Assembly (NCBI GenBank): GCA_963692975.2
Contig: CAXMMR010000015.1
Span: 1-64,000, forward strand
Reading direction: 5' to 3'
Origin: CAXMMR01 sp963692975
GTDB lineage: Bacteria; Pseudomonadota; Alphaproteobacteria; Acetobacterales; Acetobacteraceae
Length of the DNA: 64,000 bases
The notes below the pieces were generated by a model. That model was given only the letters and a program-made list of their open reading frames with translations, searched no databases and had not been told where the DNA came from. This document shows, in pieces, positions 8,591-16,718 of this stretch; position 1 is the stretch's first letter; each line of letters opens with the position of its first letter. A program made the position numbers and the translations under genes.

Positions 8591-9624
8591 GACAGTGCCT
8601 CGGCTGGCGGGATGGTTGGCGGCGATGCGGCTGATGCCGCCTCCTGCGGCGAGGAGAGCTTCTCGATGGCGCGCAGCCTGGCGCTGCGCGCGCGCGGGTT
8701 GCGCGCGGTCTCGGCCTCGCTCGGCCGGGTCGCGCGCCGGGTCAGCAGGCGGAACTGCGCCGCCTCGCGGATACCGAGCCCGCGCGGGTCGTACCGCGAG
8801 GGCGCCGGCGCCTGGCCGCTCGCTCCCAGCATAAAGCGCTTGACGATCCGGTCCTCGAGCGAATGGAACGACACGACAACGAGCCGGCCACCGGGCGCGA
8901 GCAGCCGGGCGGCGTCGTCGAGCGCCTGGGCGATCTCGCCAAGTTCGTCGTTCACTCGGATACGCAGCGCCTGGAAGCTGCGCGTCGCCGGATGGATGGC
9001 GTGCTGCCCGGGCCGCGGGCGCACGGCCGGAACGGCGTTGCGAATGATATCGGCAAGCTGCAGCGTGCTGCTGATCGGTGCGGCGGCGCGCGCCAGAACG
9101 ATCGCGCGCGCGATCCGCCGCGACAGACGCTCCTCGCCGAGTTCGAAGAGCAGGTCGGCAAGTTCGCCTTCCGGCAGGGTCGCGACAAGGTCCGCCGCAC
9201 TCGGCCCATGACGCGACATCCGCATGTCGAGCGGACCGTCGGCGCGAAACGAGAAGCCGCGTTCGGCCGCGTCGAGCTGAAACGAGGAGACGCCGAGGTC
9301 GAGCACGACGCCGTCGAGGCGCGCGACGCCACGCGCCGCCAGCAGCGCCAGCATGGCGGAGAACGAGCCCTCGACGAGGTGCAGCCGCTCGCCATGCCGT
9401 GCGGCCATGGCAGCGCCGCGTGCGATCGCGTCGGGGTCGCGGTCGATCGCCCAGAGCGTGCAGTCGGCCGCCGCGAGGATCGCCTCGGCGTAACCGCCGC
9501 CGCCGAACGTGCCGTCGAGATAGACGCCCTGCGCGCGCGGCTCGAGTGCCGCAAGCACCTCGCCGAGCAGCACCGGCACGTGGCCGGGTCGGGCGCTCCC
9601 AGGCTTGGCGCCGGAGGTGTTCAC
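8587..9624 (-). CDS. rsmH: 16S rRNA (cytosine1402-N4)-methyltransferase
   Basis: SAM-dependent methyltransferase (formerly MraW) acting on C1402 in the 16S decoding centre; 345 residues. Motifs seen: HVPVLLGEVL at the N-terminus, the SAM loop YLDGTFGGGGYAEAIL, LDLGVSSFQLD, GFSFRADGPLDMRM, the arginine-rich ATRSFQALRIRVN and VVSFHSLEDRIVK. The start is GTG at 9624, chosen because it overlaps the mraZ stop as GTGA and leaves a normal N-terminus. The downstream end overlaps ftsL. Confidence 0.97.
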   Translation of the reverse strand: MNTSGAKPGSARPGHVPVLLGEVLAALEPRAQGVYLDGTFGGGGYAEAILAAADCTLWAIDRDPDAIARGAAMAARHGERLHLVEGSFSAMLALLAARGVARLDGVVLDLGVSSFQLDAAERGFSFRADGPLDMRMSRHGPSAADLVATLPEGELADLLFELGEERLSRRIARAIVLARAAAPISSTLQLADIIRNAVPAVRPRPGQHAIHPATRSFQALRIRVNDELGEIAQALDDAARLLAPGGRLVVVSFHSLEDRIVKRFMLGASGQAPAPSRYDPRGLGIREAAQFRLLTRRATRPSEAETARNPRARSARLRAIEKLSSPQEAASAASPPTIPPAEALS

Positions 9625-10100
9625 GTGCCCGCTCCCGTGGCGCCCGTCCCTGTGGTGGCGACGCGGGCGGCGCCTGGCCGGGCCCGGCTGCGCGCATCGG
9701 TGCTGCGCCGCTCGCCGGCTTGCGGCTCCCAGATCTGGAAGATCTCTCCGAGCCCCTTGAACATCACGCTCTCGGTCAGCCCCGCATGCGCGACAAGTGG
9801 CTCCGGCAGCACAATGCGTCCTTCCTTGTCCGATTCGACAGCGTATGCATCGCCGTAAATGTAAAGTGCGGTGTCCTCATACTCCTCGCTCAGCACGTCC
9901 ATCTGAGCCAGGCGTTGGCCGAGCCGGTCGTAGGCGATGCGGGAATAGCCGTCGATGCAGGCGTATCGGTTGGACGGCAGCAGCACGAGACCGGCGCCGT
10001 CATCGGACAGGTCGCGCAGGGCGGCGCGAAAGCTCGCCGGCACCGATACCCGACCTTTGACGTCGAGGCGGTTCTGGTGTGTGCCGAGAAAGTGGCCCAT
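9621..10100 (-). CDS. mraZ: Transcriptional regulator MraZ
   Basis: AbrB-like double-domain DNA-binding protein that represses its own division/cell-wall operon by binding TGGGN direct repeats. It has 159 residues. The start MGHFLGTHQNRLDVKGRVSV at 10100 is the canonical MraZ beginning; the second swapped-hairpin repeat appears at YAVESDKEGRIVLPEPL. An in-frame upstream ATG (10163) would add 21 atypical residues and is not used. A predicted promoter covered by four matching boxes lies 90 to 130 bases upstream (10189-10228). The C-terminal 30 residues are Gly/Thr/Arg-rich and unlike the folded family core. Confidence 0.97.
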   Translation of the reverse strand: MGHFLGTHQNRLDVKGRVSVPASFRAALRDLSDDGAGLVLLPSNRYACIDGYSRIAYDRLGQRLAQMDVLSEEYEDTALYIYGDAYAVESDKEGRIVLPEPLVAHAGLTESVMFKGLGEIFQIWEPQAGERRSTDARSRARPGAARVATTGTGATGAGT

Positions 10101-10188
10101 CGCCTCGTTGTCCGCCTCCCGCCACCCGGTGTCCCGACGCCACGGCCCGCCTGGCTGATGCACGCGGCGCGTGCATCGTCCTACCTTT

Positions 10189-10228
10189 TGGGATGGTATG
10201 GGATATCATGGGCTCACGTGGGCGTCAA
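10189..10228 (-). promoter_or_regulatory. mraZ operon promoter with four MraZ boxes
   Basis: On the plus strand four TGGGN boxes start at 10189, 10199, 10209 and 10219, an exact 10-base period (TGGGA, TGGGA, TGGGC, TGGGC). This is the published MraZ operator pattern of TGGGN with 5-base spacers. On the minus strand the same bases contain TTGACG (10223-10228), a 17-base spacer and TATCCC (10200-10205). The boxes therefore cover the core promoter, consistent with autorepression. The 5' UTR would be about 90 bases. Confidence 0.85.
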
Positions 10229-10498
10229 AGGGAATAACTTTCGTCTGTCGCGTAACGACTGGTAAAATCATCAGATGAGACAAGGCGTTAACGAGAAGTA
10301 AACGAGCGTCTCATGAATTGAGGCAGTTACGGCGGCGACGCCGCAAGACTTCGTTGTTTGTTCTTGTCAACGTTCCTGTGGATGCTTTTGGGGACAAGTC
10401 TGGTATAGGTTGTTGACAGTAGGGTGTCGCCTCGTGCGGCGCGACTCGCGGGAAAACACGCTTCCAAAGACGTGTCTTGTCCTGCACGGCAAAGAGGT
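10224..10498. other. Intergenic between mraZ promoter and rnpB 3' end
   Basis: About 275 bases without a supported gene. Beyond the mraZ promoter I see no convincing ORF. No strong T-tailed hairpin follows the rnpB 3' end on the minus strand. Possible upstream activator sites cannot be judged from sequence alone. Confidence 0.5.
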
Positions 10499-10923
10499 GC
10501 CAGACGGCCTGTAAGCCGGGTTCTGTCCACACCGGGCCTTGCGGGCACGGCGCTCGGACGACCATTCCTCTGGGACGCGCATCGCTGCGCGCCTCACGCG
10601 ACCAACCCGGACGACGAGGCGGGAATGCCTCTGAGGCGCCCTGCTTTCGCAAGGACGACCCCGGTCGCCCCTATTCGGTCTTGCTCCCGGTGGGGTTTAC
10701 CCTGCCGCTTCCGTTGCCGGTCGCGCGGTGCGCTCTTGCCGCACCGTTTCACCCTTGCCGTCAGGACATCGAGTTGCCCCGCTGCCGATCAGGCGGTTTG
10801 TTTTCTGTGGCACTGTCCCTGGGGTCGCCCCCGCCGGCCGTTAGCCGGCACCGTATTCCCGTGGAGCCCGGACTTTCCTCCACGCCGGAGTTACTCGACG
10901 CAGCGGCCGTCCAGCCGTCTGGC
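10499..10923 (-). ncRNA. rnpB: RNase P RNA (type A)
   Basis: Catalytic RNA that matures tRNA 5' ends with the RnpA protein. On the minus strand the conserved 5' core GAGGAAAGTCCGGGCTCC lies near 10863-10880. The 3' core ACAGAACCCGGCTTAC lies near 10510-10526. The ends were set from a perfect 10-base P1 helix: GCCAGACGGC formed by 10914-10923 pairs with GCCGTCTGGC from 10499-10508, giving about 425 nt. ORFs called across this region on either strand are not real genes. Confidence 0.95.
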
Positions 10924-10953
10924 GCGTCGGTGTCGCGTGCCTGGCGCCCGGCG

Positions 10954-11706
10954 TCAAGCGGCCTCGATGAGGATGGTGAGCGCGGCGATCCGCGCCCGCG
11001 TGCCGGCATCGGCCACGCCACTCACCACCTCCTGACGCCAATGGCGCTGAAAGGCGCGCAGTACGCTGGCGAGCGGCGCGTCGGCCTCGCCATCCGGCGC
11101 CACCGCGTAGCCGATGGCGACCAAGCCCTGCCTGACCGCCACCACCGACGACACGTCGTCGGTGGTGGCGGCGCCGTCGCCGTCCGGCCACAGCCCAACG
11201 CCGGCGTCAGCAAGGCCGCGCCAGTCGAACAGTTCGCCGGGATCCTGCTTGCGGTCGGGTGCGACGTCGCTGTGCGCGAGGACGTTGCGAGCCGGGATCG
11301 CATGGCGCGAGAGGATTGAACGGCACAGCGCGGCGACGCTTCGCATTTGCACCTGGGGGAACGGCCGATACCCCCACTCATGACCCGGATTGACGATCTC
11401 GATGCCGACCGAGCGGTCGTTCAGCACCGGCCGGCCGCGCCAGCAGGAGATCCCGGCGTGGTAGGCGCGGCGCTGCTCCTCGACCAGCCGCACGATCCCG
11501 CCATCCTCGCCGACTACGTAGTGCGACGAGACGCGGGCTGCCGGGTCGCGCAGGCGGTCGATCGCGGCCTGGCCGCTCCGCATGCCGGTGTAATGCAGGA
11601 CCAGCGTGTCGACGACGCTGCCGGCTGGACGGTCATCCTGGTTGGGGCTCGGCGCCGCCTCGATGGCCGCCTCATCGATCGCGGCCGCGTCGAGGGCGAG
11701 GCTCAC
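10954..11706 (-). CDS. N-acetylmuramoyl-L-alanine amidase (AmpD/AmiD type)
   Basis: Zinc amidase (Amidase_2 fold) cleaving the MurNAc-L-Ala bond, probably in peptidoglycan recycling or remodelling; 250 residues. Features include VDTLVLHYTGM (first zinc-ligand His), VSSHYVVGEDGGIVRLV, AYHAGISCWRGRPVLNDRSV, and VLAHSDVAPDRKQDPG with the second His and the downstream Asp. A C-terminal part of about 70 residues (LVAIGYAVAPDG to FQRHWRQEVVSGVAD) resembles a peptidoglycan-binding domain. No signal peptide is evident. The start was set at GTG 11706, which overlaps the stop of the upstream gene (GTGA); the ATG at 11736 would lie inside that gene. AmpD versus AmiD is not resolved. Confidence 0.88.
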   Translation of the reverse strand: MSLALDAAAIDEAAIEAAPSPNQDDRPAGSVVDTLVLHYTGMRSGQAAIDRLRDPAARVSSHYVVGEDGGIVRLVEEQRRAYHAGISCWRGRPVLNDRSVGIEIVNPGHEWGYRPFPQVQMRSVAALCRSILSRHAIPARNVLAHSDVAPDRKQDPGELFDWRGLADAGVGLWPDGDGAATTDDVSSVVAVRQGLVAIGYAVAPDGEADAPLASVLRAFQRHWRQEVVSGVADAGTRARIAALTILIEAA

Positions 11707-12524
11707 AACCGCCGCTCGCGCTTGATGCGGTCCCAAGCGGCGTTGATGCGCGCCACCTTGTCGCTCGCCGCCGCGATGAACTCCGGCGGCACGCCTCGGG
11801 CTGCGAGGCTATCGGGATGGTTCTCGCGCATCAGCTTCTTCCAGGCTGCTCGCAACTCCTCGTCGCTCGCACGACGGTTGACCCCGAGCGCCAGGTAAGG
11901 ATCACCCTCATCGACATTGCTGCGCGCGCGGCTCTGTCCGGTGGCGGCGCTGTCCCAGGCCAGGTGGTCCAACCCGAAACCGGCATGCACCTGGCGGAGG
12001 AACTCCTGCTCGCTGCGAGTGATCGGACCGTCGGCCTTGGCGATGGCGAACAGCGCGGTCAGCACCTCCTCAAGCATGCCGCGATTATCGCTGAACGCCT
12101 CGCCCATCTGGCGGGCATAAGGCCGATAGTCCTCCTGACTGTCGCGCAACTGGTCGAACAGGATGCCGACTACGTGCACCTGTTCGTTCGGAATGCGGAA
12201 ATGCCGCTTAAAGGCGTCGATCTCGGCGCGGGTGACGGCGCCATCGATCTTGGCGAGCTTAGCCGAGAGCGCGACGATGCCGATCGAAAAGATCGAGTCC
12301 TTGCGTCCGAACATCGCGGCGATGCGCGCCGGGTGCAGCGGCGAGGGACCGTTGCCCGGCCCGCTCATCAGCCCGGCAAAACCTTGACCGACCTGCTGGC
12401 CGACGCGCGGCAGCATGTCGCTCTGATCGGCCGCATGCCCGAGCGCCGCACCCATGACCGCGCCGATCGGGCCACCCATGAATAGGCCGGCGACGCCGCC
12501 CAGTATCTTGCCGAAGTAAGCCAT
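11703..12524 (-). CDS. DjlA-like protein: TerB domain plus C-terminal DnaJ domain
   Basis: A co-chaperone-like protein of 273 residues. The glycine-rich hydrophobic N-terminus (GKILGGVAGLFMGGPIGAVM) may be a membrane segment as in DjlA. The middle (about 75-185: SIGIVALSAKLAKIDGAVTR and LFAIAKADGPITRSEQEFL) is a TerB/tellurite-resistance-like helical domain with repeated acidic motifs. The C-terminus (about 205-273) is a J domain with the essential HPD in MRENHPDSLAARGVP, which should stimulate DnaK. It is translationally coupled to the downstream amidase. Function as a DnaK partner is inferred from the family. Confidence 0.88.
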   Translation of the reverse strand: MAYFGKILGGVAGLFMGGPIGAVMGAALGHAADQSDMLPRVGQQVGQGFAGLMSGPGNGPSPLHPARIAAMFGRKDSIFSIGIVALSAKLAKIDGAVTRAEIDAFKRHFRIPNEQVHVVGILFDQLRDSQEDYRPYARQMGEAFSDNRGMLEEVLTALFAIAKADGPITRSEQEFLRQVHAGFGLDHLAWDSAATGQSRARSNVDEGDPYLALGVNRRASDEELRAAWKKLMRENHPDSLAARGVPPEFIAAASDKVARINAAWDRIKRERRL

Positions 12525-12674
12525 CGACCCTCCGAAGGAAGGCCAGAGGCTCGGCCCCTGGACCCCGTCACACCAGCGCGTGCATTCGCCAAATAAGCGC
12601 GTGCATGCGCACGGCGGAGCCGCGGCCCCGCATCGCAGTCTCGGAGCTAACGGGTCCGGAGGCCATAGGGTGCG
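12525..12674. repeat. Partial intergenic repeat downstream of the 54-residue gene
   Basis: Contains a shortened copy of the window's hairpin repeat (CCAGAGGCTCGGCCCCTGG) and two copies of GCGCGTGCAT (near 12577-12608). The GCGTGCATTCGCC part recurs beside the repeat at 35575. No gene is visible. Confidence 0.6.
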
Positions 12675-12839
12675 TTACTGAGCGGGTTTCTCGCCGTACA
12701 TCTTGTAGGCTAGCTTGAGCAGCCGCTCGGCGGAGGCCGACAAGCCTGCCTGATCGGCGTCCTTCGCCATCGTCAGCAACCGGTCCGCCAGCACCAGCGG
12801 GCTGATCACGGCGGCCTTGCCTTGTATTGTGTACGACAT
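12675..12839 (-). CDS. Small hypothetical protein, 54 residues
   Basis: A short ORF from ATG 12839 to TAA 12675. It begins MSYTIQGKAAVISPLVLADR, continues with LLTMAKDADQAGLSASAERL, and ends in LLKLAYKMYGEKPAQ. The composition is helical with amphipathic repeats, no signal peptide and no cysteine. The bases upstream (GGCAAAAACG region) are AT-rich compared with the genome, as expected for a promoter. I do not recognise the family. The coding potential is supported by codon third positions rich in G/C and a balanced protein-like composition. Confidence 0.6.
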   Translation of the reverse strand: MSYTIQGKAAVISPLVLADRLLTMAKDADQAGLSASAERLLKLAYKMYGEKPAQ

Positions 12840-12924
12840 CGTTTTTGCCTTCTCTCACCCGTTCTGGATGAGGCGAGCCTACACAACCGCAGGTTAGCAA
12901 GAGGTTAACGGATCTACAAAACGA

Positions 12925-13131
12925 TTAGCCCGCGTCAACTTTTTGCGTCGCTCCGGCGGCGGCGAGGGCCGTCAGCCGCAACGCCGATGCGAGCGGCTGC
13001 GCCGGCGCGCGCTGGGCATCGACCCGCGACATCAGCGCCGCGAGCGTCTCACCGCCTCGACCCGCAAGCTGCTCCAGCACCGCCCAGAACGCCGGCTCGA
13101 GGGCGACGCTGGTGCGATGTCCGGCCAGCAT
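12925..13131 (-). CDS. Ribbon-helix-helix domain protein
   Basis: 68 residues resembling the short alphaproteobacterial ribbon-helix-helix family often found beside fumC (MLAGHRTSVALEPAFWAVLE, then LAALMSRVDAQRA). Such proteins normally bind DNA as dimers; the target is unknown. The start at 13131 is uncertain: in-frame upstream codons read L-V-K-R-S-V just before it. These resemble the usual N-terminal strand of this family, yet no ATG, GTG or TTG lies between there and the in-frame stop at 13168-13170. Either a non-canonical start is used or the strand is lost. It lies 28 bases downstream of fumC on the same strand. Confidence 0.7.
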   Translation of the reverse strand: MLAGHRTSVALEPAFWAVLEQLAGRGGETLAALMSRVDAQRAPAQPLASALRLTALAAAGATQKVDAG

Positions 13132-13159
13132 GACGCTGCGTTTGACTAGGAACAGGCGG

Positions 13160-14566
13160 TTAAACCATCAGCGCCGGGTCGATCGCCCGGTCGAAGGCCG
13201 AGCCGTCGATCAGCCCGGATGCGAGCGCCGCCTCGCGCAGCGTGGTGCCCTGCACATGCGCCTCATGCGCGATCGCCGCCGCCTGCTCGTAGCCGATCAC
13301 CGGGCTCAGCGCGGTCACCAGCATCAGCGAGCGATCGACATATTGGCGGATCTGCTCGCGGTTCAGCTCGACGCCCTCGATGGTGTAGCGCCGGAAGGTG
13401 CCGGCGGCATCGGCGAGCAGGCGGGCGGAGTGCAGGAAGTTGTAGATGATCACCGGGCGCATGGTGTTCAGCTCGAACTGCCCTTGGCTGCCGGCGAAGG
13501 CGACCGCGGCGTCCTCCCCCATCACCTGGGTGCAGACCATCACCATCGCCTCGCACTGCGTCGGGTTGACCTTGCCGGGCATGATGGACGAGCCCGGCTC
13601 GTTCTCCGGCAGGATGAGCTCGCCCAGGCCGCAGCGCGGGCCGGAGGCGAGCCAGCGTATGTCGTTGGCGATCTTGAACAGCACCACGGCGACGCCGCGC
13701 AGCGACGCCATCGCGCTCACCATGCCGTCGAGCCCGCCCAGAGCGGCAAACTTGTTCGGCGCGGTGACGAACGCCTCGCCCGTCAACGCTGCGATCCGCG
13801 CCGCGATCGCCTCGGCGAACCCCTCCGGCGCGTTGAGCCCGGTGCCGACCGCGGTGCCGCCCGCCGCCAGCTCCAGCAGCCCGGGCAGATTGCGCTCGAC
13901 GCCGCGGATCGCATCGCGCAGCTGATGCGCGTAGCCGGACCACTCCTGCCCGACGGTGAGCGGCACCGCATCCTGCAAATGGGTGCGGCCTATCTTGATC
14001 ACGTCGTGCCAGAGCGCGCTCTTGGCCGCGATCGCCGCGTGCAGCGCCTCAAGCGCGGGCAGCAGCACGCGCTTGCATTCCAGCACCGCCGCAACGTGCA
14101 TCGCCGTCGGAAAGGTGTCGTTGGACGACTGGCCCATGTTCACGTCGTCGTTCGGATGCACCGGCCGCTTGGCGCCGACCTGGCCGCCGAGCATCTGGCT
14201 GGCGCGGTTGGCGACCACCTCGTTCACGTTCATGTTCGACTGGGTGCCCGAGCCGGTCTGCCAGACGAAGAGCGGGAACTCGGCGTCCAGCGCCCCGGAG
14301 ATGACCTCGTCGGCCGCCGCGCAGATCGCGCGCTGCTTATCCTCTGTCAGCCGGCCGGCACTGCCGTTCACCTCGGCCGCCGCCTTCTTTACGGTGCCGA
14401 AGGCGTGCGCGACCTGGATCGGCATGCGGTCGCCGCCGATTGAGAAATGCTTCAGCGAACGCTGCGTCTGGGCGCCCCAATAATGCTCGGCGGGCACCTC
14501 GATCGGCCCCATCGAGTCGCTCTCCGTCCGCTGCCCCGTCATGCCCGTGCCGATCTGCATGCTCAT
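13160..14566 (-). CDS. fumC: Class II fumarate hydratase
   Basis: Iron-independent fumarase converting fumarate to malate in the TCA cycle, a homotetramer in the cytosol; 468 residues. Motifs: ESDSMGPIEVPAEHYWGAQT at the N-terminus, VWQTGSGTQSNMNVNEV, VNMGQSSNDTFPTAMHV, GRTHLQDAVPLTVGQE, and the family signature GSSIMPGKVNPTQCE carrying the catalytic serine loop. The ATG at 14566 overlaps the queG stop (ATGA); a second ATG two codons in (14560) is also possible. Confidence 0.97.
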   Translation of the reverse strand: MSMQIGTGMTGQRTESDSMGPIEVPAEHYWGAQTQRSLKHFSIGGDRMPIQVAHAFGTVKKAAAEVNGSAGRLTEDKQRAICAAADEVISGALDAEFPLFVWQTGSGTQSNMNVNEVVANRASQMLGGQVGAKRPVHPNDDVNMGQSSNDTFPTAMHVAAVLECKRVLLPALEALHAAIAAKSALWHDVIKIGRTHLQDAVPLTVGQEWSGYAHQLRDAIRGVERNLPGLLELAAGGTAVGTGLNAPEGFAEAIAARIAALTGEAFVTAPNKFAALGGLDGMVSAMASLRGVAVVLFKIANDIRWLASGPRCGLGELILPENEPGSSIMPGKVNPTQCEAMVMVCTQVMGEDAAVAFAGSQGQFELNTMRPVIIYNFLHSARLLADAAGTFRRYTIEGVELNREQIRQYVDRSLMLVTALSPVIGYEQAAAIAHEAHVQGTTLREAALASGLIDGSAFDRAIDPALMV

Positions 14567-15661
14567 ATTCCTCGCAATCGCGCCGCCGCCCAGTCGGCCG
14601 CTTCGGCCACCACCGCGTCCGGGTCGGCCTGCGCGCGCTGGGCTACCGGCAGCAACGCAAGCAGTCCAGAGTTGCCGATGGCGTAGAGCACGTTGCGCAC
14701 GAACCTGTCGCGGCCGATGCGCTTGACCGGCGAGCCGGCAAAGCGGGCCCGAAAGCCGGCATTGTCCAGCCCTGCGAGCTCTGCCAGCAGCGGCGCCGTG
14801 AGGGTCCTCCCGCGCCGCCAGCCCCGCCACCCGGGTCGGTTGTGCGAACCGGTTCCACGGGCACACTGCCAGGCAGTCGTCGCAGCCGTAGATCCGATTA
14901 CCGAGCAGTGGCCGCAGCTCAAGCGCCACCGGGCCTGCATGCTCAATCGTCAGATAAGAGACGCAGCGCCGCGCATCGAGCTGGTAGGGCGCGGCGAACG
15001 CGTCGGTCGGGCAGGCGGCCAGGCAGCGGGTGCAGCTGCCGCAGGAACCCGCTTTCGGCGCTTCAGGAGCCAGCTCCAGCGTCGTATAGACCTCGCCGAG
15101 GAACAGCCAAGAGCCATGTGCGCGCGAGACCAGGTTGGTGTGCTTGCCCTGCCAGCCGAGCCCGGCCGCCGCCGCCAGCGGCTTCTCCATCACCGGCGCG
15201 GTGTCGACGAACACCTTCACGCCTTCGCCGAACCGCGAGACGATGGACTGCGCCAGGTGCTTAAGGCGGCCTTTGACCATGTCGTGGTAGTCCCGCCCGC
15301 GCGCATAGACGGAGACGTTGCCGCACTCTGGCCTGGCCAGCGTCGCCAGCGGATCGGCCGCCGGCGCGTAGGACAAGCCGAGGCAGATCACGCTGCGCGC
15401 CTCGGGCCACAGCGCCCGCGGGTCGCCGCGTTGCTCAGAGCGCGCCTCCAGCCAGCCCATCTCGCCATGCCGACCGGCGGCGATGAACTCGGCCAGCCGC
15501 GCGCGCGTCGTCGCCGCCAGCGAGGCCGGCGCGAAGCCAACCGCATCGAAGCCCAATTGCAACGCCCGCTCGCGGATCAGCGCGGCCGGCTCGGCGCGAG
15601 CAGCCGGACGTTGCGCCTGCCTATCGACGTCTATACAGCCGAGAGCACTCGCCGGCGTCAT
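14563..15661 (-). pseudogene. queG: Epoxyqueuosine reductase, frameshifted
   Basis: QueG is a cobalamin and 4Fe-4S enzyme that reduces epoxyqueuosine to queuosine in tRNA. The first frame, from ATG 15661, reads ALQLGFDAVGFAP, GRDYHDMVKGRLKHLA, VFVDTAPVMEKPLA and GLGWQGKHTNLVS. Both ferredoxin-like clusters follow (CGSCTRCLAACPTDAF and YGCDDCLAVCPWNRFAQ). Near 14802-14804 one extra base in a run of three G (plus strand) shifts the frame. The C-terminal part is then read in a second frame (LTAPLLAELAGLDNAGFRAR, then PVKRIGRDRFVRNVLYAIGN) and stops at 14563, overlapping fumC. All parts are well conserved, so either the mutation is very recent or it is a sequencing error. The start is only 12 bases from divergent mlaA. 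Confidence 0.88.
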
Positions 15662-15673
15662 CCAAGGACTATC

Positions 15674-16522
15674 ATGCGCGCTGCACTGCTCAGCTTCTCC
15701 TGTCTTGCGTTTCCGGCGCTGTTGGCCGGCTGTGCGGCCAAGCCGGCCGACCCGGACGCGCTCGCCGCCAGCCGCGAAAACAACGATCCGTATGAGCATG
15801 TCAATCGGAAGCTGTTCGGCATCTATCACGCGATCGACACCCACGCGCTGCGGCCGGTCGCCGTCGCCTACCGCGACAATGTGCCGCGGCCGGTGCGCGG
15901 GTCGCTGCACAACGTGCTGAACAACATCGCCAACCCGGTGCAGTTTTGCAACGACGTGCTGCAAGGCAAGCCGCGCCGAGCTGGCGACACCTTCGTGCGC
16001 ACCGTGCTCAACACCTCAATCGGGCTCGGCGGCTTCTTCGACGTCGCGACCGGCCTCGGCTACCCGGACCACTCGAACGATTTCGGCCTCACCCTGGCGC
16101 TGTGGGGCGTGCCGTCAGGGCCGTTCCTGTTCCTGCCCGTGCTCGGCCCGTCGGACTTCCGCGACGGCATCGGCTATGGCGTCTCCACCGTGTTCAACCC
16201 GCTGACCTACGCGAGCTTCGGCGGCAGCAATGCGCTTGGCTTCTCGGTGTTCGGCGTCGGTGCGCTCGACGCCCGCTCCCGGGCACTGACCGACACCGAC
16301 AGCATCGAACGCAGCTCGCTCGACCCCTACGCCGCCTATCGCAGCCTCTACCAGCAGCATCGCGCGGCTCAGGTCACCGCCGCCCGCACCGACCGGCCGG
16401 CCACCGTGCCGTCCTGGTATGCCAGCGCCGAGCCGGCCCCCACGACCAGCGCTCCGGCCAAGCCCGCTCCGGCGAGCCCGTTCGGCTCGGGCGCCGGCAG
16501 CGGCGCGCCAACGCCGCCTTAG
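15674..16522 (+). CDS. mlaA: MlaA/VacJ outer-membrane lipoprotein
   Basis: Outer-membrane lipoprotein that extracts mislocalised phospholipids and hands them to the Mla retrograde pathway; 282 residues. A lipoprotein signal with lipobox LLAGC at about residue 20 is followed by the VacJ core: NDPYEHVNRKLFGIYHAID, VPRPVRGSLHNVLNNIANPV, TVLNTSIGLGGFFDVATGLG, DFGLTLALWGVPSGPFLFLP and LGPSDFRDGIGYGVST. The C-terminal 60 residues are Pro/Ala/Ser-rich and likely disordered. The other mla genes are not in this window. Confidence 0.95.
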   Translation: MRAALLSFSCLAFPALLAGCAAKPADPDALAASRENNDPYEHVNRKLFGIYHAIDTHALRPVAVAYRDNVPRPVRGSLHNVLNNIANPVQFCNDVLQGKPRRAGDTFVRTVLNTSIGLGGFFDVATGLGYPDHSNDFGLTLALWGVPSGPFLFLPVLGPSDFRDGIGYGVSTVFNPLTYASFGGSNALGFSVFGVGALDARSRALTDTDSIERSSLDPYAAYRSLYQQHRAAQVTAARTDRPATVPSWYASAEPAPTTSAPAKPAPASPFGSGAGSGAPTPP

Positions 16523-16684
16523 GCAAGGCCAGGGGCTTTGCCCCTGGACCCCATTAAAGGCGAAGCCTTTAAAATCCATTACTGATCCGTGCCTCACGGC
16601 CTAGGCGCCGACAAATGGGGGCCTGGGGCCTCAGGCCCGAGCGGAGTCCAGAGGCAGAGCCTCTGGCCTTTCTAAACCAAGGCC
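16523..16684. repeat. Composite hairpin repeat after mlaA
   Basis: Full-length copy: CCAGGGGCTTTGCCCCTGG, then TTAAAGGCGAAGCCTTTAA, a GGGGCCTCAGGCCCG-like block and CCAGAGGCAGAGCCTCTGG. It lies directly after the mlaA stop and before the polyamine leader. Confidence 0.85.
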
Positions 16685-16718
16685 ATGATCCCACGGGATA
16701 GCGCCATGCGCAGAATGC

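Noticed and set aside
15674..15964. Extension of the queG frame to 15964, inside mlaA
   Set aside because: The extra residues lie antisense to mlaA and resemble nothing; QueG-like sequence begins near 15580, so ATG 15661 is the only reasonable start.
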